Shown here: piece after piece, positions 10,689-21,700 of the stretch
Position numbering within the stretch: the first letter of the stretch is position 1
How the letters are laid out: every line of letters begins with the position of its first letter
Source: Allantophomopsis cytisporea
Lineage: Eukaryota > Ascomycota > Leotiomycetes > Phacidiales > Phacidiaceae
DNA length: 64,000 nucleotides
Direction of reading: 5' to 3'
NCBI GenBank assembly: GCA_024752435.1
Contig: CP103020.1
Span: 1-64,000, forward strand
Notes under the pieces: generated by a model
The model's database searches: none
Seen by the model: only the letters and a program-made list of their open reading frames with translations
What the model was told of the DNA's origin: nothing
Made by a program: the position numbers and the translations under genes

Positions 10689-11699
10689 AGCATAATATTT
10701 TCTATTTTCAAACAAAAATGATATAATGATATATACGTGTGATACATGTTGTCATTCATTCAAAAGTATAATTCTCAAGATTGATCACTCTTAGGTTGAT
10801 TACATACTAGAAATAGTAAATATTTAAGCAGCCGGTCATCATATCTATGTTTTCGACTCGCTTTGTAAGAGCATAATATGTGCGAAGGGATTCTGTAATG
10901 GTTGGACTTTTCAACTTCATTATCGAAATCAGGTTAGCTATCATGACGAAAGTTGAACGGCGAGAAGCTCAAGCTCATACATAGCCTTTCATTGTCCCTC
11001 ATGTGGAAAAGTGGCTGGCGAACTGGTAACTACGCAACCAACGTAGAGCGAAAGGATTTGGTATCGTAGTATCCAAGCTGGTGCGAGGCAGGTTTGGGTA
11101 ATCGCGCCGGCTTGGGTAAGGACAACGTGGACGAGTCGTAGAAGAGTAAATTTACGTCATAAGAACATGGGTAAGGCGGGAAAGGTTATAGACATGTATT
11201 GAGAGGCATAAGAGAGGGGAGTAGTGAGATGGCGACAATGTGATTATTTCGCGATTCGACTGCCCTATGCAACGATCGCAATATAAACATGCTTCCAATC
11301 TCTAACGATATTGAAGTCGAATAGGATTTCTGACTGCAAGTTTGTGGTGCAAGTGATTTTCGAGGAGTTCTCAATACAAAATATGAAACATACAAATCCT
11401 CGACTGCTATATAAGATTAGACCATGTCTTCATCCAACGAGGCTTACAACACCAAGATATTAAAGAAGCTTGATTTATTGCAAATTGAATGGTTAACGCT
11501 GCTGACACTTCTCAGAAAGTTCAACGTGAGATTCACATCCTTTACACTTAATCGGGTACCAGAATTACCATGGTATATGGATCCGGGTGGACACATCTGC
11601 AGCTATCATAACGGAATCTTCAAGTTGTTCGCTTGCGGAACAAAACCTTAGCGGTCGAAGATGGGATGTTCTGGGCATTGTTCTACAAAACAACTCTGA
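10689..11699. other. intergenic, short unrecognised frames
   Basis: About 1 kb between the convergent PhzF-like and P450 genes. An ATG frame of 75 codons (11424-11651, plus strand) is open but resembles nothing I know, and a 69-codon minus-strand frame lies at 11186-11395. Neither is called. Both 3' UTRs should end here. Confidence 0.4.
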
Positions 11700-13791
11700 T
11701 CAGCTCCAGCTTCTCACTCGTGGTATCGATGGGGCGAAAAAGTTAGATTGAAGAGCCAGACTTACAAATCGATTCTTTGGTCGTGGCGCACCATCTTCAA
11801 GCTTGATATCGTAATCGGTAATAATACGACAAAGAAGGATTTTCATCTCATTACTTGCAAAAAACCTTCCCGGACAAGCGTGTGTTCCAAGACCGAATGT
11901 CTGAGAATCGACACTAGCAGATGGGAGTATACATTAGCTTTTTTTTTTTTCTATTGCAACTTCCCATTTTTCCTTGCCGACCAGAGAGAAAGTATCAGAA
12001 TACACAAATACTAGGGGTTTCCTAAGAAACGAATATAGACTGGGCATACCTAGTTGTAACGAACTGATACTTGTGCTCGTTGCCCGGCTGCGATCGAAGC
12101 TTTTCAAAACGGTATCCATCAAATTCCTCGGCGTTTTCGCCCCATATCTCCTTACTCCTGGCAAAGCTCCAGATATCAGTTCCACTATATGAGCCGGCAG
12201 GAAGAACAGTTCCGTCCTTGAATGTGATATCGGATATGATTTTGCGTTGGAGACCGACTGATTATTAAGTTGGTTAGTATCAAAACTCATCCTTGCCGGA
12301 TCATACTGAACTATTACATTGAGAAGTAGAAAAGACTAGGTAACGTACTTAGGTTTGGTGGATTTAGCCGTTGAGTTTCTTTCATGAAGCTGTCAAGTTT
12401 ATAGAGCTTTGTAATAGACTGTTTGGTCAAATTGCCATCACACTGAATCAACACCTCTTCGAGCTCTTTTCGCAGCTCCGTGATGTACTCTGGGCGATAG
12501 GCAAGATCAAACAACACTTGGGTTGTCTACATATATCAGCCACAAGACATCCTACTAGTTGTTGCAAGTATTCCGAACGGATTTCAATCAAAAAAGACTT
12601 ACAGCTTGGCTGGTGGTATGAATGGCGGCAAAACTCAATTTGAGCTGGCTTTGTGCTTGATACTTGAGATTTGTTCTTAATTCTGGTTCCTAATACTCAT
12701 TGACTTATAAGCTTCAAAGGTTCTCGGTCTGATAGATTGTTCTTTAACGCTGAACAACTTACTGATCTGTCCAGATGCCACTGAATGACATCATTGGGCT
12801 TTTTGTAGTTCGGGTCGTTTTCATGCGTAAGACGGGAAATGACAATTGGGCCTATTAGCTCAAGTCCCAGATCAATGTGCTCTTTGCATCTCCGAATCAT
12901 AGGAATAAATCTAGCCATTACCGGTCGCATCCAGCAGGGGTATCGGACAAGTTGAGCGGATCCTATAACGGTATCGGTTGTGTAGTTGATAGAAGTAGTG
13001 ATCTGGTCTGACTTAGTCGGAGCACAACATCACTTCGAGTATATGAAGTTTCTCACCCATTCCTGCACGTATCAGTACATCAAAAATCCGTAATAGATTC
13101 ATCATAGGTACTTACCTCAGTGCGGCTCAGCGGCGTACCAACAAAAACCCTACCGGAAATCAATGCAACCATGCGAAGCATAGTTGAGTACATGGTTTTA
13201 GCTTCCCAATCTGTAAAATATGAAGCTTAACCAAACATGGTTCTCCAAGAGGAACAATCATGCTGACCTTTACATTCACCGAGCTCAGTTTCAACAATGT
13301 ACTTGGCTTCATCTTGCAAATCATCCAGCATAGATACTAGACTTCTTGTCAAATCTTGCTTGACGACGTCGATCAAGATGTCATCGTCTCTGACAGCAAA
13401 CAACGTGTATTTGCCCTGAAATCGCACACTAACGTCTTCCTGGAAGCTAACTCTATTCTCCGGAAGAGACTTGATCTCATCGATGTACTTTCGGGGCAAA
13501 ATAGTGGTGTTGTGATGGTGCATTGGAACTTGGTATATGGAGTCGCGAAACTTAGATATCATAGCAGTTAGTATAGACCACATTTAGAGTATGCTGACAT
13601 CAACAGACCTTTTCCCGACCTTTCAAAATTGACAATCGACAATCGTCATCCTTTGAATCGCCGATAACTGGGGCTTTGACACAAGCATGTAGGCGAAGCT
13701 GTACAAGCCGTATAATGATGACAATAGCAATTGTCGTCAGAGTGCCTGTGCATAGAGAATGCAAGGGTGATTTGAAAATATCCTCGATCAT
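11700..13791 (-). CDS. cytochrome P450 monooxygenase, microsomal, secondary-metabolism type
   Basis: Nine exons give an intact 497-residue P450: 13609-13791, 13268-13550, 13116-13210, 13057-13062, 12763-13002, 12603-12689, 12349-12526, 12050-12257, 11700-11913. An N-terminal membrane anchor (about residues 17-30, TGTLTTIAIVIIIRL) is followed by GREKFRDSIYQVPM, typical of the fungal ent-kaurene-oxidase-like and related detoxification/secondary-metabolism P450s. The I-helix reads FAAIHTTS (289-296), the K-helix ExxR is ETQR (348-351) and the haem loop is FGLGTHACPGRF with the thiolate ligand C440. Intron phases all agree. Exon 4 is only six bases and supplies the second Glu and the Trp of a conserved EEW. 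Substrate cannot be deduced. Neighbouring aldo/keto reductase and PhzF-like genes suggest a shared pathway but do not prove it. Confidence 0.9.
13057..13062 (-). other. six-base micro-exon of the P450
   Basis: Flanked by a 53-nt intron (13063-13115, GTAAGT donor, GTGCAG acceptor) and a 54-nt intron (13003-13056, GTGAGA donor, GACCAG acceptor). It encodes Glu-Trp. Skipping it keeps the frame but loses the EEW before ITTSINYTTD, which is why I include it. Confidence 0.65.
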
Positions 13792-14411
13792 GGTCCCGAA
13801 TTCATATGAAGTATTCGAAGGAATTCGTACAGAATGCTTTCACAATGCGAATGAACAGAATAGAAAGTATGTCACGACTCACTCATATAACTATTTTGGC
13901 TATGCGTATTGCATCCATTCAGCACATGCTTTCAGCTACTGCAATTCTTCACATCTTTAGTGAGGGGAAACCTGAAGATATCTATAGCTCGGTGTCCGAA
14001 GGTGGGAAGTGTGTGTTATTTATGTTATATTCGTGCATAATTTTCGTTTCTGTTGTCAACGGGAGTGCAGTTCCGAGTAATACGCTTTAAAAGGCGGAGT
14101 CCGTATTTACATATAATCTAAGTTTCGTTCTCCGTCACTCATTCAAAATACCAAACCCATCAAAATCTTTCCTACTATTCAAAATTGAAGCGTGCTGCCA
14201 ATTGAAGTGCGTATACATATGTACATGTATTTGAAAGTTGTACTGGGAATTAGAGAAGTACGTACCCAGTAGGAGTGCGTAGTCGAAATGTACTCCCAAC
14301 TCAATCGCGGTAGACTCCCAATTGACTCAGAAGCGAAGTGCTGTACAGCTCCCAATTGAGCTGCAAAAATAATTTCATACACACAACAGCAATTCTTACA
14401 CTGGTGGTTAA
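13792..14411. promoter_or_regulatory. P450 upstream region with a CGG-N3-CCG site
   Basis: No convincing gene. At 14095-14103 there is CGG-AGT-CCG, an inverted pair of triplets of the type read by Zn2Cys6 factors, about 300 bp upstream of the P450 ATG. An open frame at 13806-14090 is probably fortuitous. Confidence 0.3.
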
Positions 14412-15013
14412 AATGTCGTATCAATAGCCACATTCGAAAATATGGTTCCAAATGTCCTCGTTCCTCCCGCATCCTTAGCCAACGCGACCGCGGCAGTTAG
14501 TTGTCCATTTGAGGCAAACTGGGAAACCAGTGTGGAAGAATAGGACACTCTACGACTACATAAAGGAGTTAATTCCATATTTCTCCTGTACGAACCTCTC
14601 TGGAACCATCTCATCAACTGGACAATATTCAGAGAGTGGCCGAGACCAGCAACACATACAACTTGGTCTAAAAATCTAGACGAGGCATTTACCGTTGTGA
14701 TAACCCAGTACGACCCGCAAGAATTCTGTGCAGAATTGTACAATCGTCTCATGGCTGGCCTGGAGCATACTGCCGAATACCTCATGGGGAACTCTGTGAC
14801 GTATGGTGAGATTTCTATGAATGCAACGCAAATCTTCCTGGTGGGCCATGGGCAACTATATCCACTTCAGGATTGACTTCTTTGAGAACTATATGGGAAG
14901 CAGAATACGCTCACTATCTGTGTGCTAAGGGCCTATCAACTCCATATACCAATGCCCCAGTATGTCGGGTGGACTTTCCAATGCAGATAACTTCTAATGA
15001 ATACCTAAATTGA
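14412..15013 (+). pseudogene. broken gene beside the P450, family unknown
   Basis: One frame reads 14412-14873 with a single internal TAG after WETSVEE (about 14538-14540). The protein-like content is strong on both sides: NVLVPPASLANATAAVS, LYEPLWNHLINWTIF, DEAFTVVITQYDPQEFCAE, RLMAGLEHTAEYLMGNS. A frameshift near 14850 then leads to a second run (LRTIWEAEYAHYLCAKGLS) ending at a TGA at 15011. No short intron joins the frames. I do not recognise the family. Because it lies between the P450 and the aldo/keto reductase, it may be a lost partner of that group. Confidence 0.5.
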
Positions 15014-15957
15014 AGCAAACACTCCAGAAGGGCAGAGTCCTGAAACATCATTTTCTGATGGGACAGCATTCTAGACGTTGAGATTTCTCATGGTGAATTG
15101 TGAGTCGTAGCATACTATCATAGATCCCAGGACCTAATCTATAAAATCTATAGCAAAGTGAAAGGATCCAAGTTTTGGACGCAGCGTATGTATTTTAGCT
15201 ATGATTAAAACCCTTTTCGAAGCAATCCATACAATGTAGCGATCGCGTTCACATTCGAGATAGTTCGAGGTATCAACAGGCAGCTTGATGCCATACTCTT
15301 ATATCTACTGCCAAATAGAACTCACTAGTGAGTTTGACTTCCTGGACAGTCACGTGGCAGTGTACACAGATTTTGGCAGAACACAAGGCCCTAGGTAGTA
15401 ATTGTCAGCAGCTGTCTCTCAAATCCCTATCAATCCAAATACTTCTGTTCGGGGCTTTCAACAATAAAAGCCCAGTAATCTATTAATATTGGCGCTACTT
15501 AATAATACGCGGATAGGCAGTTGGTGCAATCTAAATTGAGAAGTAACTCAACTGCGGCAGTTACAAGGAAGAGACAAATGATTACGGAAATGTTTTTCCG
15601 ACTATATTTTAGTGGCAGATTTGTATTCCTTGACGAGTCGCTCCTCGCATGACCAACAGGGAAAATGCTTTCCTTTCTGCTAAATTCTGAATGCTTTTCA
15701 TATTTAAATCACTGTTCTTCTACCCTATTTGAATTTTATATACTTGAACCTCAGAAGTGTAGAGTCATCCTGATTGATATCACCTTTGGGTATTCAAGGC
15801 CTAAAAAAGAGTGGTAGCAACTCAGCTTCTTCTAAATCGTCAATCTTGTTAACTGCTGATAATTAAGCGGCTATAAGTAGTTCTGATCCAACGAAAGGCA
15901 ATAACATTCTAAAATCAAGATGTCTCTTTGGCTTCTAACGCAGTATATCTCCTTGAT
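15014..15957. other. intergenic, AT-rich, no gene seen
   Basis: AT-rich sequence without open frames of interest up to the stop codon of the aldo/keto reductase. Confidence 0.5.
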
Positions 15958-17082
15958 CTATAATAGAGGAGTGTCTGCAAAGAGCGAGGTAGATCGAACA
16001 TATTCAGCAACCCTTGAACCATTTACTTCAGCAGCATCGACTAGGTTACGAATCGCTGCCTTTTCTGAAGATGTCAAGTTGATGTTCAAAGCCTTCATAT
16101 TTTCCTGGAGATATTTGATTTTCTTCGTCCCCCTAACTTTTGTCAGCACAGAATGGCAGGAGGTGTCTGTTATACTCACGGGATTGGGATAATCTCAGGT
16201 CCTTGCGCCAGCAACCATGCCAAAGTCAATTGCCCCGCAGTACAGCCTTTCTCTTTTGCAATTTTATCAAACTTGTCTACAAGCTGGATGTTCTTGTCGA
16301 AGTTTTCAGGTCGAAATCGGGGTAATCCTCTTCGAGCATCCTCAGGAGCAAAGTCATCGATGGACCGGTATTTCCCAGTCAAGAAACCACGTCCTAGAGG
16401 GCTGTAACAGACCACCGCAACACCGAGTTCTCGGCAGGTTCGCAGCAACCCAATAGAATCCTTCTCAATATCAACGTCAAAAGGACTATATTCAATCTGC
16501 ACCGCGGCGATATGATGGACCTTGCAGGCACGACGCAATGTCTCTGAGGAGACCTCACTAAGACCGAGATAGTTGATCTTCCCTTCTTTCTTCAGCTGCA
16601 CCATAGCTTCTACCGTCTTCTCAATGGGAGTCTTTTCATCTGTCCGATGCATGTAGTACAGATCGATTGTTTTAATTCCCAGTGTAGCGAGGCTTTTCTC
16701 ACAGGCCTGGAGCACGTAGTCAGGATCACTGCGCACTGAACGCTTACCATCAACTATAATCCCGCCGAATTTGGTAGCCAAAAAGATCTGATCGCGGGCG
16801 CCTGTGCGCTTGAACCATTTCCCGATTAACTCCTCGTTGTCCATGTCTGTTCATGTTTAGTCAGTATATGATGTTGTGTATCAAGGGAGAAGACTACATA
16901 CATGCATCTGCACTATCCCAAAAGTGCGCACCGATCTCTAAGGCGCGATCAAGGAGTTTAAAACGAATCTCGTCAGGTTCTGGGTTGCCATAGAAAGCAC
17001 TCAATCCCATACAACCAAGTCCTAAGCCTGTGACTTCTGGGCCATTCTTGCCAAGCTTACGCGTTGGAAGTTTTGAAGACAT
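15958..17082 (-). CDS. aldo/keto reductase, NADPH-dependent, YakC/AKR13-like
   Basis: Three exons (16902-17082, 16180-16846, 15958-16132) encode 340 residues, the usual length. The enzyme reduces aldehydes or ketones to alcohols in the cytosol. The catalytic tetrad is complete: D56 and Y61 in WDSADAY, K86 in LATKFG, H127 in YYMHRTD. The NADPH-binding C-terminal part has SPLGRGFLTG and IIPIPGTKKIKYL. The last of these is formed only by splicing 16133-16179, which confirms that intron. The other intron (16847-16901) creates Tyr-61. The start ATG at 17082 gives the standard N terminus (LPTRKLGKNGPEVTGLGLGC). No lesion seen. It may serve the same small-molecule pathway as the P450, or general detoxification. 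Confidence 0.92.
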
Positions 17083-17244
17083 TGTGAGCTTGAAGTGATT
17101 ATTTGGAAGTCGGTAGCTTCTTGTGGTGAAAGGGAGGATGTATTTATATATATAAAAGGAAAGCAGGAGGAACAGGCAGACGGGATGAGAACACAGAGTG
17201 CTTTTAGTATCAAGTTTACCTCATTTAGATCCTTGCACTCTTAA

Positions 17245-17261
17245 GTGCGGTAACTCCGCAC
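17245..17261. promoter_or_regulatory. perfect GTGCGG-N5-CCGCAC palindrome upstream of the aldo/keto reductase
   Basis: Six-base arms separated by taact, centred about 170 bp upstream of the reductase ATG. The core CGG-N5-CCG is a classic geometry for a dimeric Zn2Cys6 activator. The site is visible; the regulator is not in this window. Confidence 0.5.
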
Positions 17262-18219
17262 TCTAGTAGCATCTAGTACACACGGCAGTTTTCAGTCACG
17301 ATATGTGGATAGCAAATTACGAGTACCGAGTTGACTGAAGGAGAAGGGAGCAGGAGTCTACTCTGCAGCTATCTATATACTACGCAGTGGTGCGGTGCGT
17401 GCTTGATCCGGTAATAGAGCGAAAGTAAGATCTCACTTATATTATGGTAAAATGAGGTCTAATATTGCAAGAATATGTTGACAGTTTCCAGCCCGTCCAT
17501 AAAAGTTAAGGGTTTTGTCTCCCACTGTCATGTTAGATAATTCGTATCTAACATGAATCGTAGAAGCGTACTCATCTTTGCTGTTGCTACATAATACAGA
17601 AGCACAATGACCATGTGCTACCATTGAATAGTTATCAAAGTAGAGAAGTTAAACATCAGGTGGTAAGTGAACAACTAATAAGTGGGAATAGACATGGTTG
17701 TTGTCGTCCATCCCATGTTGCAACGGAGGACTTAGACAGGCTAGCGCAGTAGCTAACGAGCTTATATAGCAACGTAGCCGACGACGCCGACGCCCTTCGG
17801 AGATAGTACCGGAGATATGAATGTTCCGCACCCTCTTTTGTTATATCGCTGGAATGTCCTGACTGTTTATTGTGTAATTAGATATATAGATTAATTATAG
17901 TTCTTTGTCAGCAATCAAAGTCGTATATAGAAAGGCGGGTTTCATACATTTTTTAAGCTTCTTATTTGATATTAAACTGGTTAGTAATATTTCAAGGCCC
18001 ATGTAAGTAGAATGGGAGGATGAACACCATTTAAGAAGCAGGTCTCATAGATCCTTAAAATCTATAGCAAAACGTTTATTACGAAATTAGTATATTGTGT
18101 GACCAGTGAGACAGGCAGCTCCGAAGTTTGAATTTAAGCGTCTGTAGAAAGCTTATGAAGTATGTGCACCGGTGCTAAGGCGAAGAAGGAGGTCTGTATT
18201 AGGTGTAGCTGATTTACCT
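17262..18219. other. intergenic, no intact gene
   Basis: Mixed AT-rich sequence. Short minus-strand frames at 17442-17624 and 17649-17831 have no recognisable content. Confidence 0.45.
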
Positions 18220-18550
18220 TGGTCAGCGAGTTTCGCAGCGCCCACGGATACGCTAAGGTTGTCAATACCATGGTGCATGTCGTTGGTAATGATAGTGTCT
18301 CTCTTGACGTGTTTCATGGCATTGGATGGAAAGAAAAATAGCTTAAACTGATGCGACAACATCATTGTTTTCTACAGGGAGTTGTTAGTAATTTGATTGG
18401 TTGCTACAATATTTTTGTCACTGATCTCCGACCTTTCGGACTAAGGGGGAACACGATGAATACTCTGGTCAGTAATCTGCAACAGTTGCTTAGTAACATC
18501 GACAGCTCGTCCAAGATAGTTCGTCCTCTCTGTAACAATCGCTATCAAAA
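18220..18550 (-). pseudogene. coding relic with CAG-to-TAG type stops, family unknown
   Basis: One minus-strand frame gives protein-like runs (TNYLGRAVDVTKQLLQITDQ, SDKNIVATNQITNNSL, KHVKRDTIITNDMHHGIDN, LSVSVGAAKLADQ) interrupted by two TAG codons, each one transition from CAG, and ends at a possible donor near 18221. No family recognised. It may be the remnant of a gene that lay downstream of the HEAT-like gene. Confidence 0.35.
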
Positions 18551-18728
18551 GATGCTATGATGCAAATTCAGATCCACTGCGAACCTTACTTGCCCCCATT
18601 ACATTTGCATGCTTACTCAATGTTAATCTCAAAGAATTGTAACCATCACTGGCATAAATTCTAGGATAAGAGATTTCCATTTGGTGCATTCACCATAAAG
18701 TGCGTACGGTATTATATTTTTCGGATTC

Positions 18729-21700
18729 TTAAGTAAATGCCGCAGCTTCAGCAATCCACGGCGACTCGTCGTTTCTATATACTGTCAGTCTCTCTTTGAG
18801 TTCCTCGGTCCAGTCGTCTTCCTCTGCTAAGGCTGTCAGAGCTACCAATCCAAGCCTTCTAAGTCTCTCATTCTTGCTGCCACCCCATATTGTCTCTACC
18901 TCTTCCATTTTAAACCCGTTCCTACTAGCCAGATCATAAGTTAGTTTCTCTGCAAGCACCAGGGCATCTGCATGTAAGTCGTCAATCATAGTGTCCATCT
19001 CATTTCGAATATTATCCCAGCAAAAGTTCTTGAATATAAGTTCAAGTTGCATGGAACGTGTGAGATGCTCCATACGCAAGATATTTAAGACAGCACGATT
19101 TGATGCGTCGTACCCATTGTGATCAGTCATGTTGTAGATATCGAAGATAGTCCTCAAAGTGTCTGGGTTCTTCAGGTGTAGTTCAAACACCCTGGTGACT
19201 ACTCCAGGGTGATCTTTACTGTACAGATTGAAGATCGCATGCGCCACAATATGATACTCTTCCAGCAGGTACGCTTCCATCATATTGAGAAGTGGGTCAA
19301 GAAGCTCCAGACCAGAGTCTTCGAAGGGACGCACTTTCAGGTATATGAGAATAATCCGTCTTACTTCGCGTTCAGGATGGGTGAGAATGTTGCGAAAGAA
19401 AAGCCTAGGAGTTTTCTTCCCTCGGCTATGAAGTGCTACTGAGATTTGGGCTACCGCTATGGCAATAGATTTCGCTGGAGCTTGGAGCGCCCGAGTAAAA
19501 ACTTCCCAGACTTCGTCGTACTCTGGATAGAAGTACAGACGCTTGAGTAACGTGATTCGCACATCGATATGAAGGTCCGTCTCATATGTGCTCAGCATGT
19601 ATTGCAGAGCTTCCTCAGTATTGATGTCTCCTATCAATCGGTATACCTCTTTTGCTACTGTGACCTTCTCGACAGGGACCTTCTGCAGTATCTCAAGAGC
19701 TTTTGAAGAAGGCCGGCTTAGCATATACGAGCGCAAAGAGTAGATTGCAATCCGTGCACGAGAATCACCCAGTGCTCCCAGCAGAATTGGAATCCCTTCC
19801 CCAGAATCAAGATGAGCCATCCTTCGAAGTGCAGCATCACGCACTGGAGGACGAGCGTCATTTGCGAATGAGGTAATGTGTTCAGAGTCTATGAAAGGCA
19901 TCCGAGCCAGCGTTCTGATACAGAGCTGAAGCTCCTTGGTATTCCTCTTTGAGCTACGCAGATATTCAAGGAGGATACCTGCAAACGTTTCTTGCTGCTC
20001 CTGCGTCCAACGGTGGAACCTTGTTTTGCATTTTGTAGTTGTTATTGCGATCGATGGTCCAGTGTCTAGACCACTTGTCTCAAAGTCTTCGATTACATAT
20101 GGAATAAAAAGCCGCTGCATGTCGAATTGCATATTCTCAACAACCAAATTTACTGTGCCAAAGAACTTCCGGTCCTTCTCCATCAAACGCGGGATAAGGT
20201 CCTTCAAAAGGTTTGGGAGACATCGATGTAAGATTTCAAGCGCGCGAGTAGCTTGAGAATTGTCTGTTGTATTGGTAATAAAGTCTTTTAACATCTCAAT
20301 AGCTTCGTTGGAAGACGCAAGGGAGTATTGGAAGTCGTCAAAAAGATCAAGTAGGATTTTCCCGTTCTTTTGCTCATAGCACCTTCGCATAAGGGGAAGA
20401 AAAGCTGGAAGCACATTTTGGCGATACGTTTTGAAATTCGATTCCTCATAATAAGGGATTCGGGGGCGTTCATCGAGAAACAAAGCCGCCTGTCTGGCCG
20501 CCCATTCGGTATGGTAAGGGAGCAGTTGACCTATGAAACTTCGCAATACGGCAATAGACTTTCGCGAAAGATCAGAGGCATCAAGAGCATTTCGAATTAT
20601 CTTGCTGATACCATCGAGATGCTCCTTTTCCCAAATTTTTGGAGACAGAGCTGCTAAAGAGACATACATGCTCACGCGAATAGTCTCTTGCTCATGCTGA
20701 TGTTGTAAAATGAGGTCTATTACATCTCGAGCGTGATTTGGACTAAAGGCTGCTGATGTTATACGACTCTTCAGCGCGTACTTGCGTGTATCTACATCAT
20801 TTGCGTAGATAAAAGGCCGGAATTCAGTCGTGGCTTCATCCCATGGCAGCAATTGGATATATTCCATTTTCCATCTTGGACCAAACTCACGAAAACTTTC
20901 TAATGCGAAGATTCGACGTACTTCTTGAATGCGAATATCAGCTGGAAGTAGCTCGACGATAGAGGAGGAAACGCTTCCATCCTTGCATCGCCATGTAGAC
21001 CCAACAGCTTCCCAAATCTCTCGCCGCTGATCTGGAGAAAGTTCCGTGATAGAACCTTGGGAGATAGTGTATGGGAAATCCTTGTAAAGCCTTACGATTT
21101 GTTCAGTGGACAGCTTCGCAATAATTTCATCAACGTTCAGCCGCTTTCCATTGTGACCATTCTCGTCCATGAATCTTTGCGTAACCTCTCGTGGACGCCA
21201 TCTCAGAATGAATTTCATCGTCTCCCACGAAAGCTGTTCCCACTTTAGGACCAAATCTATAAGTTGTTTGGCAAATTCCGGAGCAACTTTGGCCATGTTG
21301 GAAATGATTTGGGTGTGTTTCGAACTTAAATCGCATTGAGAGGGTTTCGGTGCAAAAAGAACTTCACGTACCACCTCGTACACAGTCGTTGGATGGAGAC
21401 GAATGAGCGAGGACCAACCCTCGACCTCGTGGACGATAGGCGGCAAAGTCTTCGCAACAAAGTCTTTAGATGCAGTTGGAAGAAATTTCCTCAGAAGACG
21501 TCCATGAACATTGAGTGTTTTCAGGTAACTATCAACGATACTAAATCGATCTCCTTTACGCAACCAATGACACGCAGAATACCTCAGTATCTGGGGAATA
21601 AGGAACAAGGCTTCTTGAGCCATTTGATCGTCTCCTTTCACCATAATGAGCTTAGTAGCTCGATACTTCAGGAAGGTCGACGCAGAATTTCGTACTGTAT

